A DNA stretch of 64,000 nt from an uncultured Clostridia bacterium (GCA_944384255.1 CALWSS010000053.1:1-64000), one strand, 5' to 3'; counted from the stretch's first letter, positions 44,623 to 54,993 are shown. The notes: generated by a model not told the origin, from the sequence alone. Numbers and translations are program-made.

Positions 44623-44922
44623 GTGATTAAAATGGATCTGTTTGATTTATTCGGTTTTCTTAAAAAGAAAGAACCTTCCTCCGGTACAGTGGCGAAAGAC
44701 AGGCTTAAGCTTGTTCTTGTTCATGACCGCGTAAATTGTTCGTCACAGGTACTGGAAATGCTTAAAGGCGATATTATAAAAGTAATATCCAACTATATGG
44801 AAATAGATGAAGATGAGCTTGATATAAACATAACTCAGACACGTTCCGAAGACAATTCTGGTACTGTTCCCGTACTTTACGCCAATATTCCTATCAAGAG
44901 TATGCGAAGGAATGCAAACTAA
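44623..44922 (+). CDS. minE: Cell-division topological factor MinE
   Basis: 99 residues. Amphipathic membrane-targeting start (MIKMDLFDLFGF), MinD-contact helix (KDRLKLVLVHDRVNCS) and the C-terminal dimerisation domain ending in ANIPIKSMRR. Either ATG 44623 or ATG 44632 could be the start; the second sits nearer family length and leaves GGAG about 15 bases away. Confidence 0.92.
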   Translation: MIKMDLFDLFGFLKKKEPSSGTVAKDRLKLVLVHDRVNCSSQVLEMLKGDIIKVISNYMEIDEDELDINITQTRSEDNSGTVPVLYANIPIKSMRRNAN

Positions 44923-44936
44923 AAGACAGTAAATTC

Positions 44937-44970
44937 AGGCAGACTGGCTAAAGGGCTCAGCCTGCCTTTT
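44937..44970 (+). terminator. Hairpin between minE and rodA
   Basis: AGGCAG/CTGCCT stem with inner GGC/GCC pairing, followed by TTTTAAT. Partial terminator or attenuator within the operon. Confidence 0.5.
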
Positions 44971-44990
44971 AATATCGGAGAATACAACAA

Positions 44991-46130
44991 ATGCGTTTAA
45001 AAAGATTTAAAAACCTTGACTGGTGGCTTATAGGCGCTGTAATAGCCCTTTCAATATTCGGCATAATATGTATAGGCTCGGCAACTCACATTAACTTAGG
45101 TGAAAGCCGGTCTACTTATTATTCCCAGATGGCATGGGTTGCAATAGGTATATTTATTATGTTTGCCGCCGCCTATGTTAATATTGATTTTTTTGCCGGA
45201 CTGTATAAACAGATATATGTACTAAATATACTTTTGCTTGTGGCCGTGCTTCTTATAGGCCATTCGGCTAACGGCGCCACACGCTGGATATATTTCGGAC
45301 CGGTTGGAATACAGCCGTCGGAATTTTCTAAGCTTATAATGATATTTTGCCTTGCGAAAGTTATTGACAAAAACAGACAATGGATTAATAATAAAAATAT
45401 ACTTGTGAAAGTATGCATATTTACCGCTATACCTTTAGTGCTTATACAAAAACAGCCGTCACTTTCGGCAAGCCTTGTTTTAATAGCCATACTGGCTGTG
45501 GAGGTATTTGCCGCCGGGCTGGATTATAAATATATCAGTATAGCTTTTGCCGTTATAATACCCATACTGCTTTTTGTAATTTGGGATGTACTGCGTGAGG
45601 ACCCTATTTTAATAGACAAAATACTGCGTCCACACCAGATAACACGTATACTCACATTTCTTAAACCGGAGGCCGACCCTGACAATTACTATCAGACACT
45701 TAAATCCATAAGCGCTATTGGTTCAGGGCAGTTAATGGGTAAAGGTCTTTATGAAGGCACATTAAATCAGCTCAGCTACCTGCCGGAGCCGTATAACGAC
45801 TTTATATTTTCAGTTATAGGTGAGGAATTCGGATTTATAGGCTGTGTCGGCGTTTTAGTTTTCCAGTTTTTTATAGTTTTCAGATGTGCATTAACAGCCA
45901 TGAACTGCCGTGACAGTTTTCTTCAGCTTGTAGCGGCTGGAATAGCTGGCATGATAGCTTTTCAGACATTTGTAAACACAGGCGTAGCTACTGGCATACT
46001 GCCAAATACCGGCATGTCACTGCCTTTTGTAAGCTATGGCGGAAGCTCTATGTGGACTAATATGGCGTCTATAGGACTTGTACTTAATATAAGCCTTAAA
46101 CGCTCTAAATCTTTATTCGAGGAGGTTTGA
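44991..46130 (+). CDS. rodA: SEDS glycosyltransferase RodA
   Basis: Polytopic peptidoglycan polymerase (FtsW/RodA/SpoVE family), 379 residues, about ten helices. Conserved features are GATRWIYFGPVGIQPSEFSKL and IGSGQLMGKGLYEGT, and a final GGSSMWTNMASIGLVLNI. The location after mreBCD-PBP2-minCDE favours RodA over FtsW, as in other Clostridia. The ribosome site is weak (ATCGGAG). Confidence 0.92.
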   Translation: MRLKRFKNLDWWLIGAVIALSIFGIICIGSATHINLGESRSTYYSQMAWVAIGIFIMFAAAYVNIDFFAGLYKQIYVLNILLLVAVLLIGHSANGATRWIYFGPVGIQPSEFSKLIMIFCLAKVIDKNRQWINNKNILVKVCIFTAIPLVLIQKQPSLSASLVLIAILAVEVFAAGLDYKYISIAFAVIIPILLFVIWDVLREDPILIDKILRPHQITRILTFLKPEADPDNYYQTLKSISAIGSGQLMGKGLYEGTLNQLSYLPEPYNDFIFSVIGEEFGFIGCVGVLVFQFFIVFRCALTAMNCRDSFLQLVAAGIAGMIAFQTFVNTGVATGILPNTGMSLPFVSYGGSSMWTNMASIGLVLNISLKRSKSLFEEV

Positions 46131-46135
46131 AATAA

Positions 46136-46531
46136 GTGAATATAGCATTAATAGCGCACGACAATAAAAAGAAGCTCATGGAAAATCTCTGTATCGCGTA
46201 CAGACACATATTATCAAAGCATACATTGTACGCTACAGGCACAACAGGCCGTCTTGTAGAAGAAGCGGCTAACATTACGGTACACAAATATTTAGCAGGC
46301 CCTCTTGGCGGTGAACAGCAGTTAGGCAGTCAAGTGGCAAGCAATGATATAGACCTTGTTATATTTTTACGTGATCCCGTATCACAAAAAAGCTATGAGC
46401 CAAGCATAAACAGCATACTCAGGCTTTGCGACATACACAATATACCTTTGGCAAGTAATTTAGCCACAGCCGAAATACTGCTTCTTGCTTTGGACCGCGG
46501 CGACCTTGACTGGAGAAACGTGGTTAAGTAA
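46136..46531 (+). CDS. mgsA: Methylglyoxal synthase
   Basis: Converts dihydroxyacetone phosphate to methylglyoxal and phosphate, a bypass used when phosphate is limiting. Catalytic region LAGPLGGEQQLGSQVASNDIDLVIFLRDP (starting near residue 53) contains the active-site aspartate and phosphate-binding residues; the N-terminal IALIAHDNKKK and TGTTGRL loops are present. 131 residues, normal. GTG start with GAGGAGG upstream. It follows rodA closely, a conserved Clostridial pairing. Confidence 0.93.
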   Translation: MNIALIAHDNKKKLMENLCIAYRHILSKHTLYATGTTGRLVEEAANITVHKYLAGPLGGEQQLGSQVASNDIDLVIFLRDPVSQKSYEPSINSILRLCDIHNIPLASNLATAEILLLALDRGDLDWRNVVK

Positions 46532-46532
46532 A

Positions 46533-46889
46533 ATGCTAATAAAAATTGTTTTAGTATACTATTTAGCTGTTAATATTATATTGTTTTTGGCTATGGCCAT
46601 TGATAAAGCTAAGGCAGTTAAAGGCAGATGGAGAATCCCGGAGTCCACTCTCTTTATTCTCTCTGTATTAGGCGGTGCTGTAGGCGGTTTTGCCGCAATG
46701 TACCTGTTCCACCACAAGAACCGCAAGTGGAGCTTTAAAATAATATTTGCACTTTGCTTAATACTGCATTTGATACTTGTTGTGTTTATAGTAAATACAT
46801 TTATATCAAAAAACGATTCTGCGTTTTTATTTCTGCCTGAAAGCCAAAACGATTCTTTTACAGTAATTAATCAAATTTTAAAGCAATAA
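46533..46889 (+). CDS. DUF1294 family membrane protein
   Basis: 118 residues with four membrane-helix candidates. The family core is visible: MAIDKAKAVKGRWRIPESTLFILSVLGG, then FHHKNRKWSF. Start set at ATG 46533, one base after the mgsA stop; translation is probably coupled. Function unknown. Confidence 0.85.
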   Translation: MLIKIVLVYYLAVNIILFLAMAIDKAKAVKGRWRIPESTLFILSVLGGAVGGFAAMYLFHHKNRKWSFKIIFALCLILHLILVVFIVNTFISKNDSAFLFLPESQNDSFTVINQILKQ

Positions 46890-46920
46890 AAAAAAAGCCC
46901 AAATGGGCTTTTTTTATTGC
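46883..46920. terminator. Bidirectional terminator after DUF1294
   Basis: GCAATAAAAAAAAGCCC and GGGCTTTTTTTATTGC form a long stem with a four-base loop. It includes the DUF1294 stop codon and also serves the convergent nucleotidyltransferase gene. Confidence 0.88.
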
Positions 46921-46939
46921 TTTTGTATTTTGTTTGAAA

Positions 46940-47674
46940 TTATTTTTTAAATAAATAACATACAAACTTATAGCTTTCCGGTGTGCCTATGTCGTAGCAC
47001 TCCTCATTAAACTTATAGGCATAAACAGGCTTTCTTGTATGAAGCCATACAACAAAATTACCCGGAGCATCAGGTTTATTGCCTTCATCGATATATTTCT
47101 TAAAAAGAGGCACTGTTTCTCTTTTATAAATATATGTGGCATAAACTACATTGTTTGATTTTGGGTTTTCAGGTTTTTCCTCAATATCTATTACTTTTGA
47201 GTCATTATCCAAAAGGGCAATACCAAACTGTTTAAGCATTTCCTTGTTGTCAAAAGCCTTAACACACACGCAGTCGCTGTCCTTTTGTTTAAAGAAGTTA
47301 TAATAATCCGTAAGATTATATGTAAAATAGTTATCCCCGGCTATTATCATAACATCGTCGTCTATTTTCTCGCGTTCTATAGTATATAATATATCGCCTA
47401 TGGCTCCACGTCTTGTTTCCTCAGAAACTGTGCCGTCGTCTATTATTGTCAAAGGCTTCTTGCTTGTGTGAGTATTTGCCCATGACTCAAACTGGTCGGC
47501 GAATTTATGATTTGTTATAACATATATCTCATCTATGGCATCTATTGTCTGTATCTGGTCAACAATGTAATCAACAATAGCTTTGCCGTTTATAGGCAAA
47601 AGCGCTTTTGGTGTATTAAGTGTTAAAGGATAAAGCCTTGTGGCGTATCCTGCTACAAGTATTATAGCTTTCAT
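46940..47674 (-). CDS. Sugar-phosphate/choline-phosphate nucleotidyltransferase family protein
   Basis: NTP_transferase fold, 244 residues. The N-terminal LVAGYATRLYPLTLNTPKALLPI binds NTP, with GDNYFTY as the metal aspartate motif (about 107). The same family includes glucose-1-phosphate thymidylyl-/uridylyltransferases and CTP:phosphocholine enzymes. It is shorter than RmlA (about 290), and no sugar-pathway genes lie beside it, so the substrate is open. GAGGA ribosome site. Confidence 0.82.
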   Translation of the reverse strand: MKAIILVAGYATRLYPLTLNTPKALLPINGKAIVDYIVDQIQTIDAIDEIYVITNHKFADQFESWANTHTSKKPLTIIDDGTVSEETRRGAIGDILYTIEREKIDDDVMIIAGDNYFTYNLTDYYNFFKQKDSDCVCVKAFDNKEMLKQFGIALLDNDSKVIDIEEKPENPKSNNVVYATYIYKRETVPLFKKYIDEGNKPDAPGNFVVWLHTRKPVYAYKFNEECYDIGTPESYKFVCYLFKK

Positions 47675-47694
47675 TTGTATTCCTCGCTTTTTTA

Positions 47695-48663
47695 CTAATC
47701 AAAATATGCCCTTTTTACCGCTTCAAGATTATCCGGCAGTTTAGATGAAAATTCCTTTCCGTTAAGGTATGAAATATAACCGTCTTTTTCGTTAAATACT
47801 ACACGGCAGGCATATAAGAACTGGTTGTTTAAACCGTATTTTTCTCTTACCCTTTTGTTTACACGCTCGTCTCCGTATTTTCTGTCCCCTACAACGGAAT
47901 ATCCCATGGCCTTAAGGTGTGCCCTTATCTGGTGGCTTTTGCCTGTTATAAGCTCAACTTCCAAAAGAGAAAAGCCGTCTTTAACTTTTAAAGGTCTTAC
48001 CTTTGTATAAATGGCAATGGCTCCCGGTGTTTCTTTTTTAAGTACTTTAACAGTATTTGTTTTTTCATCTTTTACATGATAGCCGTAAAACTCTTTACTT
48101 TCGTTTAACTCGCCACGTACCATTGTAACATAAAACTTCTGTATATGCTTTTGGGCAATGGCTTTATTAACTGCCTGAACAGCTTGTAAATTTTTGCCGG
48201 CTATTACTATACCTCCTGTATTTCTGTCCAGCCTGTTGCATACGGCAGGTGTGAAAGAAGCCTCTTTATCGGCGCTGTATTCACCTTTTTCATAAAGGTA
48301 GTATAATATTTGGTCTATAAGCGTTTCTTTGTCCTGAGGGCTTTGTGGGTGGGTTAAAAGGCCTGCCGGTTTTGACACAATAAGTATGTTTTCGTCTTCG
48401 TATACAATACCGAAATGCCTCTCTGCCTTGCTCACTGCTTTGGCCTCCATAAAAGAGTCCATTGTTTCCTCAGAAAGATACATTGTTAAGACATCGCCGT
48501 TTGTAATTATCTCGCTTCCTTCGGCTTTGGCGCCGTTTAGCTTAATACGCTTTTTTCTCAGCATTTTATAAACAAAAGACTTAGGCGCTTTGTTAAAGTA
48601 TTTAAGCAGAAACTTATCCAGCCTTTGATTTTCCTCTTTTTGGCTTATTTTAATTTCCTTCAT
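47695..48663 (-). CDS. RluA-family pseudouridine synthase with S4 domain
   Basis: Modifies uridines in rRNA or tRNA. S4 RNA-binding domain (about 1-75, RLDKFLLKYFNKAPKSFVYKMLRKKRIKLNG) and a catalytic domain with the aspartate in CNRLDRNTGGIVIAGK (about 148) and GKSHQIRAHL. 322 residues, most like the RluC/RluD branch; the exact target is not predictable. Confidence 0.9.
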   Translation of the reverse strand: MKEIKISQKEENQRLDKFLLKYFNKAPKSFVYKMLRKKRIKLNGAKAEGSEIITNGDVLTMYLSEETMDSFMEAKAVSKAERHFGIVYEDENILIVSKPAGLLTHPQSPQDKETLIDQILYYLYEKGEYSADKEASFTPAVCNRLDRNTGGIVIAGKNLQAVQAVNKAIAQKHIQKFYVTMVRGELNESKEFYGYHVKDEKTNTVKVLKKETPGAIAIYTKVRPLKVKDGFSLLEVELITGKSHQIRAHLKAMGYSVVGDRKYGDERVNKRVREKYGLNNQFLYACRVVFNEKDGYISYLNGKEFSSKLPDNLEAVKRAYFD

Positions 48664-48681
48664 TTTAAAACCTCATTAAAA

Positions 48682-49786
48682 TCAGCTGTGTATCCAGCTA
48701 AGGTAGGCGTTTATAAAGTTATCAATGTTGCCGTCCATAACTGACTGAACATTACCTGTTTCTTCGCCTGTACGGTTGTCTTTAACAAGTGTATAAGGCA
48801 TAAATACATAGCTTCTAATTTGACTGCCCCAGCCTATTTCCTGCTGAACGCCACGGATTTCGGCAAGTTTTTTCATCTGCTCTTCTATTTTAAGCTCTAA
48901 AAGTTTGGCTCTGAGCATTTTCATAGCTGTGTCTTTATTGCTGTGCTGGCTTCTTTCATTCTGGCACTGTACAACTATACCTGTAGGGTAGTGAGTAATA
49001 CGAATAGCTGATGAAGTTTTGTTTATGTGCTGTCCACCGGCACCGCTGGAGCGGTATGTGTCTACCCTTATATCATCAGGATTAATTTCTATAGTTACAT
49101 CGTCGTCGATTTCAGGCATTACATCACATGAAGCAAAAGATGTATGTCTTCTGCCTGCCGAGTCAAAAGGTGAAACCCTTACAAGTCTGTGAACGCCTTT
49201 TTCGCTTTTAAGATAGCCGTAGGCATTTTCGCCTGTTACCTGAATAGTAACAGATTTAATACCGGCTTCATCGCCTTCAAGATAGTCAAGTGTTTCCACA
49301 TCAAAGCCTTTTTTCTCAGCCCATCTGGTATACATTCTAAAGAGCATGCTTACCCAGTCGCAGGCTTCTGTTCCGCCTTCACCGGCATGAAGAGTAACAA
49401 TAGCATTTTCCTTGTCATACTCACCGTCAAGAAGTGTGCTTATTTTAAGCTCGTCATACTTTGATATAAATTCTTCTTTAAGTTCCTTTACTTCGGCTAC
49501 TATCTCCTCGTCTTCTTCCTCATTGCCCATTTCTATAAGGGTGTTAATATCTTCATACTGTCTAACAAGGCTTTCGTAACCTTCAACCTTGGCTTTAAGA
49601 GCAGATGTCTGTTTAAGGACTTTTTTGCTCTTTTCCATATCATTCCAAAAGTCAGGGTCTGCCGCTAATTCTTCAAGTTCTCTTATTTTTTCCTTTGAAT
49701 TAGCGATGTCAAAGTAAATTCCCCATTTCCTCTAATTTTTCGTTATAAGCTGAAAGCTCATTGCTTATCTGGTCAAGCTCAAACAT
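48682..49786 (-). CDS. prfB: Peptide chain release factor 2 with programmed +1 frameshift
   Basis: Recognises UGA and UAA stop codons and releases the chain. Translation starts at ATG 49786; after 25 codons the zero frame meets TGA (49711-49709), and a +1 shift at CTT-TGA-C gives a 367-residue protein. The GGQ loop is [11 protein letters not shown] and the stop-reading SPF motif is [11 protein letters not shown]. The shift is autoregulatory in most bacteria. Coordinates span both frames. Followed after 18 bases by the RluA-family gene. Confidence 0.95.
49706..49730 (-). promoter_or_regulatory. prfB frameshift site
   Basis: Minus strand ATGGGGAATTTACTTTGAC: slippery CTT, in-frame TGA followed by C, and an internal GGGG as ribosome-binding stimulator. 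The gap from GGGG to CTT is six bases; in the textbook site it is three. Confidence 0.9.
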
Positions 49787-49847
49787 TTTTTCAACTCCCT
49801 TTGTTTGTTTATTATTTATTATATATTATTCTAACACTGTGACAGGC

Positions 49848-49879
49848 AAAAATCCGGCCGTTTATACGGGCGGATTTTT
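49848..49879. terminator. Bidirectional hairpin between secA and prfB
   Basis: AAAAATCCG/CGGATTTTT with inner CCGT/ACGG pairing. On the minus strand it ends the secA transcript. Confidence 0.8.
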
Positions 49880-49907
49880 AAGCTCTATATCCTGCACATG
49901 TTTTTTT

Positions 49908-49939
49908 ACTTTTTTATAACTTTTTTATAACTTTTTATA
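49908..49939. repeat. Tandem repeat, 11-bp unit, about three copies
   Basis: ACTTTTTTATA repeated at 49908 and 49919 and with one T fewer at 49930, in the secA 3-prime untranslated region. A similar but looser pattern lies downstream of murA near 12385-12420. Confidence 0.6.
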
Positions 49940-49966
49940 ACTTACTTCTAACCTACTTGCCTTTAA

Positions 49967-52564
49967 TTAAGCGTTTTTGCCGCAGCAGTGTTTATATTTT
50001 TTACCGCTTCCGCAAGGACAAGGGTCATTTCTGCCTACCTTTGCATCTGCATTCTTTTTAGGCTCTTTTTTAAGTGTGTCGTCTTTATTTGTGAAAGTCT
50101 GTCTTTCTTCTTCCTGAAGAACTACCGGCTTTTGAACTATTCTTACATGCATAAGAGCTCTTACTGTTTCAATCTGTATATTCATGTTAAGCTCTTCAAA
50201 CATATCATAGCTTACGTATTTATACTCAATAAGCGGGTCTCTCTGAGCATAAGCATGTAATCCTATACCCTGACGCATCTGGTCCATATCATCAATATGG
50301 TCCATCCATTTCTGGTCTATAACACGAAGCATAATATATCTTTCAAGACCACGCATGCGTTCTTCTGTTTCGCCTTCTTCGGCAGTAGCGTTAATTTCCT
50401 GCTCTTTAGCCTCATAAAGGGCCTTTGCATTTTCAAATATTCTTTCTGCAAGCTTTTCTTTTGTAATGGATTTTAAATCCTCATCGGAAAGCTTAACAGG
50501 TGCAACAGGCATTATAGGCAGAAGATACTCATTAAGTGATTTAATATCCCATTCTTCAGGATATGTTGAAGAACCTATACTCTTTTCAACAGCTGTATCT
50601 ATAATATTTTTAATCATGTTAATTACGCTGTCACGAAGGTTTTCGCCAAAGAGCACTCTTCTTCTTTCACCGTAAATAGTTTCTCTCTGCTCGTTCATAA
50701 CCTGGTCGTACTCAAGAAGATGCTTACGAGTTGCAAAGTTATTGCCCTCAACTTTCTTTTGAGCATTTTCAATAGCCTTTCCAAGCATTGAATTTTCAAT
50801 AGGGTCATCTTCATCAAGACCAAGGGTTTCAACAATTTTCATTGTTCTTTCTCCGCCAAAAAGACGCATAAGGTCGTCTTCAAGGGAGATGTAAAATCTT
50901 GATTCACCCGGGTCACCCTGACGGCCGGAACGGCCTCTCAGCTGGTTATCAATTCGTCTTGACTCATGACGTTCTGTACCTATTATTTTAAGTCCACCAA
51001 GCTCTTTTACGCCTTCGCCCAGCTTAATATCGGTACCACGTCCGGCCATGTTTGTGGCTATTGTAACGGCGCCTTTCTGGCCTGCAAGAGCTACTATTTC
51101 GGCTTCTTTTTCGTGATACTTGGCATTAAGCACCTGATGAGGTATGCCCCTCTTTTTAAGAAGTGAGCTTAACTCCTCTGATTTTTCAATAGAAATTGTA
51201 CCAACAAGCACCGGCTGGCCTTTTGCATGGGTCTGCTCTATATCATTGGCAACAGCTTTAAATTTGGCCTTTTGTGTTTTATAAACAATATCTGTAAGGT
51301 CTTTTCTTATAACAGGAAGGTTAGTAGGTATCTGAACAACGTCCATGTTATAAATATTTCTGAACTCGGCTTCTTCTGTCTGTGCTGTACCTGTCATGCC
51401 GGCTTTTTTTGTATATTTATTAAAGAAATTCTGGAATGTAATAGTTGCAAGAGTTTTGCTTTCTTTGTTTACTTTAACATTTTCTTTAGCCTCTATAGCC
51501 TGGTGAAGACCGTCGGAGTATCTTCTGCCCGGCATTATACGACCTGTAAACTCATCAACAATCATTACCTCGTCATCTTTAACAACGTAATCCTTATCAA
51601 TAGTCATCTGATAGTTGGCTTTAAGGGCATTATTTATATGATGAAGTATCTCCATATTCTCAGGGTCTGTAAGGTTTTCGATTTTAAAGAATTTTTCGGC
51701 TCTTTCAACACCCTGCTGTGTAAGAGTAACTGTTTTCATTTTTTCATCAACTACAAAGTCGCCTTCTTCCACTATATCCTCTTTAAGTATAGGGTTAAGG
51801 GCTTCTTCCTCGTTAACTATACGGCCTTTTTTAAGCATTTTAACAAACTGGTCGGCTACATGATAAAGCTGTGTGCTTTTAGCACCGCTTCCTGAAATAA
51901 TAAGCGGTGTTCTGGCCTCATCAATAAGCACGGAGTCAACTTCGTCAATAAGTGCAAAGTTAAGTCCGCGCTGAACCATGTGCTCCTTCCTTACCACCAT
52001 GTTGTCACGAAGGTAGTCAAAACCAAACTCGTTGTTTGTGCCGTAAGTAATGTCGCAGTCGTAATTCATGTGTCTTTCAAGATTATTCATGCTGTTAAGT
52101 ATAACACCTACACTAAGGCCTAAAAATCTGTGAACCTGACCCATCCACTCAGCGTCACGTTTAGCAAGGTAATCGTTTACTGTTACAACATGCACACCTT
52201 TACCTGTTAATGCATTAAGATAAGACGGAAGTGTTGCCACAAGTGTTTTACCTTCACCTGTTTTCATCTCGGCAATACGGCCCTGATGCAGTACAACACC
52301 GCCTAAAAGCTGTACCCTGAAATGTCTGTAGCCCAATGTTCTGAAAGCTGCCTCTCTAACTGTGGCATAAGCTTCCGGAAGGATATCGTCAAGACTTTCG
52401 CCGTTTTTGTATCTCTCCTTAAATTCGTCAGTCTTGGCTCTAAGCGCTTCATCTGAAAGAGCAGCGTATTCATCCTTGTATGACTCTATTTTGTCAACTA
52501 TAGGATTTATTTTTTTAATCTCTTTTGCGCTGTAGTTACCGAATATTTTTTCCAGTAATCCCAT
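49967..52564 (-). CDS. secA: Preprotein translocase ATPase SecA
   Basis: Motor of the Sec export pathway. Walker A MKTGEGKT (about 101-108), DEAD-like [18 protein letters not shown], the preprotein cross-linking domain, and helicase motif [16 protein letters not shown]. The C-terminal zinc motif [16 protein letters not shown] is intact, so SecB-like or ribosome/lipid contacts are preserved. Length 865 is normal. GAGGTGA ribosome site. Only one secA is seen here; an accessory secA2 could exist elsewhere. Confidence 0.97.
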   Translation of the reverse strand: MGLLEKIFGNYSAKEIKKINPIVDKIESYKDEYAALSDEALRAKTDEFKERYKNGESLDDILPEAYATVREAAFRTLGYRHFRVQLLGGVVLHQGRIAEMKTGEGKTLVATLPSYLNALTGKGVHVVTVNDYLAKRDAEWMGQVHRFLGLSVGVILNSMNNLERHMNYDCDITYGTNNEFGFDYLRDNMVVRKEHMVQRGLNFALIDEVDSVLIDEARTPLIISGSGAKSTQLYHVADQFVKMLKKGRIVNEEEALNPILKEDIVEEGDFVVDEKMKTVTLTQQGVERAEKFFKIENLTDPENMEILHHINNALKANYQMTIDKDYVVKDDEVMIVDEFTGRIMPGRRYSDGLHQAIEAKENVKVNKESKTLATITFQNFFNKYTKKAGMTGTAQTEEAEFRNIYNMDVVQIPTNLPVIRKDLTDIVYKTQKAKFKAVANDIEQTHAKGQPVLVGTISIEKSEELSSLLKKRGIPHQVLNAKYHEKEAEIVALAGQKGAVTIATNMAGRGTDIKLGEGVKELGGLKIIGTERHESRRIDNQLRGRSGRQGDPGESRFYISLEDDLMRLFGGERTMKIVETLGLDEDDPIENSMLGKAIENAQKKVEGNNFATRKHLLEYDQVMNEQRETIYGERRRVLFGENLRDSVINMIKNIIDTAVEKSIGSSTYPEEWDIKSLNEYLLPIMPVAPVKLSDEDLKSITKEKLAERIFENAKALYEAKEQEINATAEEGETEERMRGLERYIMLRVIDQKWMDHIDDMDQMRQGIGLHAYAQRDPLIEYKYVSYDMFEELNMNIQIETVRALMHVRIVQKPVVLQEEERQTFTNKDDTLKKEPKKNADAKVGRNDPCPCGSGKKYKHCCGKNA

Positions 52565-52768
52565 TTTTTAAGTCACCTCAAAATTTATATAAATTGTATC
52601 AATTTTTAAACATACTAAACCATTATTACATAGTTTATCAGATAAAACCCCATGCCGCAATAAAATTTAAAATAAAAAACGCATTGTTTACAATATTTTA
52701 ACTATTTTAAATACGTTTATAAGTGCATAACCCGTATAAAAAGCATATTTGGACAATAAATATGTATA

Positions 52769-52787
52769 TCCGGCAATAAATGCCGGA
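52769..52787 (-). terminator. Short hairpin after the lipoprotein gene
   Basis: TCCGGCA/TGCCGGA with a five-base loop, seven bases past the stop; the tail is only AT-rich, so termination may be partial. Confidence 0.5.
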
Positions 52788-52793
52788 GTAAAT

Positions 52794-53153
52794 TTAATTT
52801 ATTGTGCCTGTATTGCGGTTGTTGTAATTTATGTCATAATACCCCTGATAACCGCTGTCGTCACCGTATTTTGTACCGCTTATGCCGCCGTTGTAGTAAT
52901 CGTCATAACCGGTATAATTGTCGCTGTAGTACTCGGAATAAGAGCCGTTTGTCATTGTGCCGTTGTCCCAGCCTCTTTCGGCATCATTTACTGTATCATA
53001 TACCCCATTTTTAACATCGTCAACGCCTCTTTCAACAGCTCTTTCTGTTCCGTCAATGGCTCTTGAAAGGTTGTTCTGTGCAGAGTCTGAAGAACAGCCG
53101 CTAAAAGATATGCAAAGAGCCGAAAAGGCCAAAACTAAATAAAGCTTCTTCAT
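52794..53153 (-). CDS. Small Tyr/Asn/Gly-rich lipoprotein
   Basis: 119 residues. Signal peptide with lipobox FSGC (Cys near 19), a charged helix (LSRAIDGTERAVERGVDDVKNGV) and a low-complexity tail rich in Tyr, Gly, Asp and Asn. Start set at ATG 53153, which has GGGAGG upstream and opens directly with MKKLYLV. I recognise no family. Predicted to be anchored outside the cell membrane. Confidence 0.75.
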   Translation of the reverse strand: MKKLYLVLAFSALCISFSGCSSDSAQNNLSRAIDGTERAVERGVDDVKNGVYDTVNDAERGWDNGTMTNGSYSEYYSDNYTGYDDYYNGGISGTKYGDDSGYQGYYDINYNNRNTGTIN

Positions 53154-53189
53154 TATAAACCAAGCCTCCCAAATTACAAAATTATTGTA

Positions 53190-53218
53190 TTGCACAAATA
53201 TTTTTTGTAAAATATATC
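53190..53218 (+). promoter_or_regulatory. Promoter of malQ
   Basis: TTGCAC, 17-base spacer, TATATC, about 58 bases before the start codon. Confidence 0.5.
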
Positions 53219-53276
53219 ATTATATACTGTGCTTAATTTGGAACATGTTCTAATTTATTATAAACGGAGGAATAAT

Positions 53277-54881
53277 ATGGAAAATTTAAGAAGAAGCGGC
53301 ATACTCCTTCACCCAACATCACTGCCGAGCCAATACGGCATAGGTGATTTAGGCCGTACATCTTACGATTTTATTGATTTTTTGCATAAGTCCGGCCAAA
53401 GTATATGGCAGGTACTTCCTCTCGGACCTACAGGCTTTAAAAACTCACCTTATCAGAGCTATTCGGCTTTTGCCGGAAATTACTATTTGATAAGCCCGGA
53501 CCTTCTTTTAAAAGACTCACTTCTTACACCAAGTGATGTAGAAAATGTGCCTGACTTTTCACCGGATAATGTAGAGTATGGCAAAGTAATAGACTATAAA
53601 ATGTCGCTTTTTAAAAAAGCATTTAACCGTTTTTCAAAAGTATCCGCTCTTAACAAGGATTATGCACGTTTTAAGAAAAACAATGCATTTTGGCTGGATA
53701 GCTGCTGTCTTTTTGCCGCAATTAAGGATTATTACATAGAAAAAAGGAAAAATGAGTTTGAAAGTGAGGATTTAAAAAAATTCCGCTCTCTTACAAAAGA
53801 TTTTCTTCCGGAAAACGTGCAAAACGACTACTATTACGGCGCTGTTTGGGTTACTTGGGAAAAAGACATTATAAACCGCAGCAAAAGCGCTTTGGAAAAA
53901 TACTCTCAAATGCTTAAAGACAAAATAGAGTTTTATGCCTTTTTGTAGTATAAGTTTTTCAGGCAGTGGCAGTCAGTAAAGCAGTATGCTCATAAGTACA
54001 ATATATCCATAATAGGGGATATACCTATATTTGTAGCTTGGGACAGTGCCGATGTTTGGGAAAACAAAGAGCTTTTTAATCTGGACTCAAACGGTTTTCC
54101 TAAAGAATGTGCCGGAGTTCCACCGGATTACTTCAGCCCTACAGGCCAGTTATGGGGCAACCCTCTTTATGCTTGGGACAAGCACAAAAAAACCGGGTAT
54201 CAGTGGTGGATAAACCGCATTAAAAACTGTTTGAAGCTTACAGATGTAATACGAATAGACCATTTCCGTGGTTTTGAAAGCTATTACGCCATACCTTTTG
54301 GAATGCCTGATGCCACAATAGGCCAATGGATTAAAGGCCCGGGGGAAGACTTTTTTAATGCCGTTAAAAAAGAATTTGGCTCCTGCCCGTTTATTGCCGA
54401 AGATTTGGGCATAATAACAGATGAGGTTGTGGCTCTAAGGCTTAAAACCGGTCTACCGGGAATGAAAATATTGCAGTTTGCTTTTGACGACAGTTATAAT
54501 AACGATTATCTGCCCCATAATTATGAGAAAAACTGTGTTGTATATACCGGCACCCACGACAACGATACATCAAGGGGCTGGTATGAAAACACATCGGATT
54601 TCTGCCGGGATTATTTAAGGCGTTACATGAATACAGACGGAAATAATCCGGCTTGGGATTTAATTCGCCTTGCATTTTCGTCCTGTGCCAATACGGCTGT
54701 ATTTCCTTTGCAGGATGTGCTTTCTCTGCCGTCTTATGCCAGAATGAATACTCCGGGAACGGAAAATGATAACTGGACATGGCGTTTTAAAGCAGGGGAT
54801 TTAAAAGATGAATATGCCCTTACACTTAAATATTTCAACAGAATATTTAAACGTAGCATGCCTGTTAAAAAAGCAGACTGA
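53277..54881 (+). pseudogene. malQ: 4-alpha-glucanotransferase MalQ interrupted by an in-frame TAG
   Basis: Amylomaltase of glycogen/maltodextrin metabolism. The frame from ATG 53277 (GGAGG upstream) is continuous over 534 codons except for TAG at 53946-53948. The stop falls after FYAFL and before YKFFRQWQ; family members have glutamine at this place, so one C-to-T change of CAG explains it. Downstream, all catalytic parts remain: RIDHFRGFE (nucleophile), AEDLG (acid/base) and THDNDTS. No other damage is visible, so the lesion is recent, a sequencing error, or read through. If TAG is a true stop, the product of 223 residues lacks the active site. An isolated gene with no glycogen genes adjacent. 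Confidence 0.85.
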
Positions 54882-54993
54882 TGAAAATTAAAAGATAAAA
54901 CTGCCTCTGTGCCGCAAACCCAATATTTACGGGGAAGTGGTCTAAATAAAAAACTACGGGCAGTTTAAAACTTTTCTTTTTATTGTTTACTTA

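Noticed and set aside
51227..51895. 222-codon plus-strand frame inside secA
   Set aside because: Antisense shadow of a highly conserved gene, with Phe/Cys/Ile-rich low-complexity product.
52749..53142. Plus-strand frames over the small lipoprotein gene
   Set aside because: They are composition artefacts of its Tyr/Asn-rich codons on the other strand; only the minus frame has a lipoprotein signal and ribosome site.
53946..53948. TAG recoded as an amino acid in this organism
   Set aside because: yqfD ends with TAG directly at the phoH start, so TAG serves as a normal stop; a point mutation in malQ is simpler.
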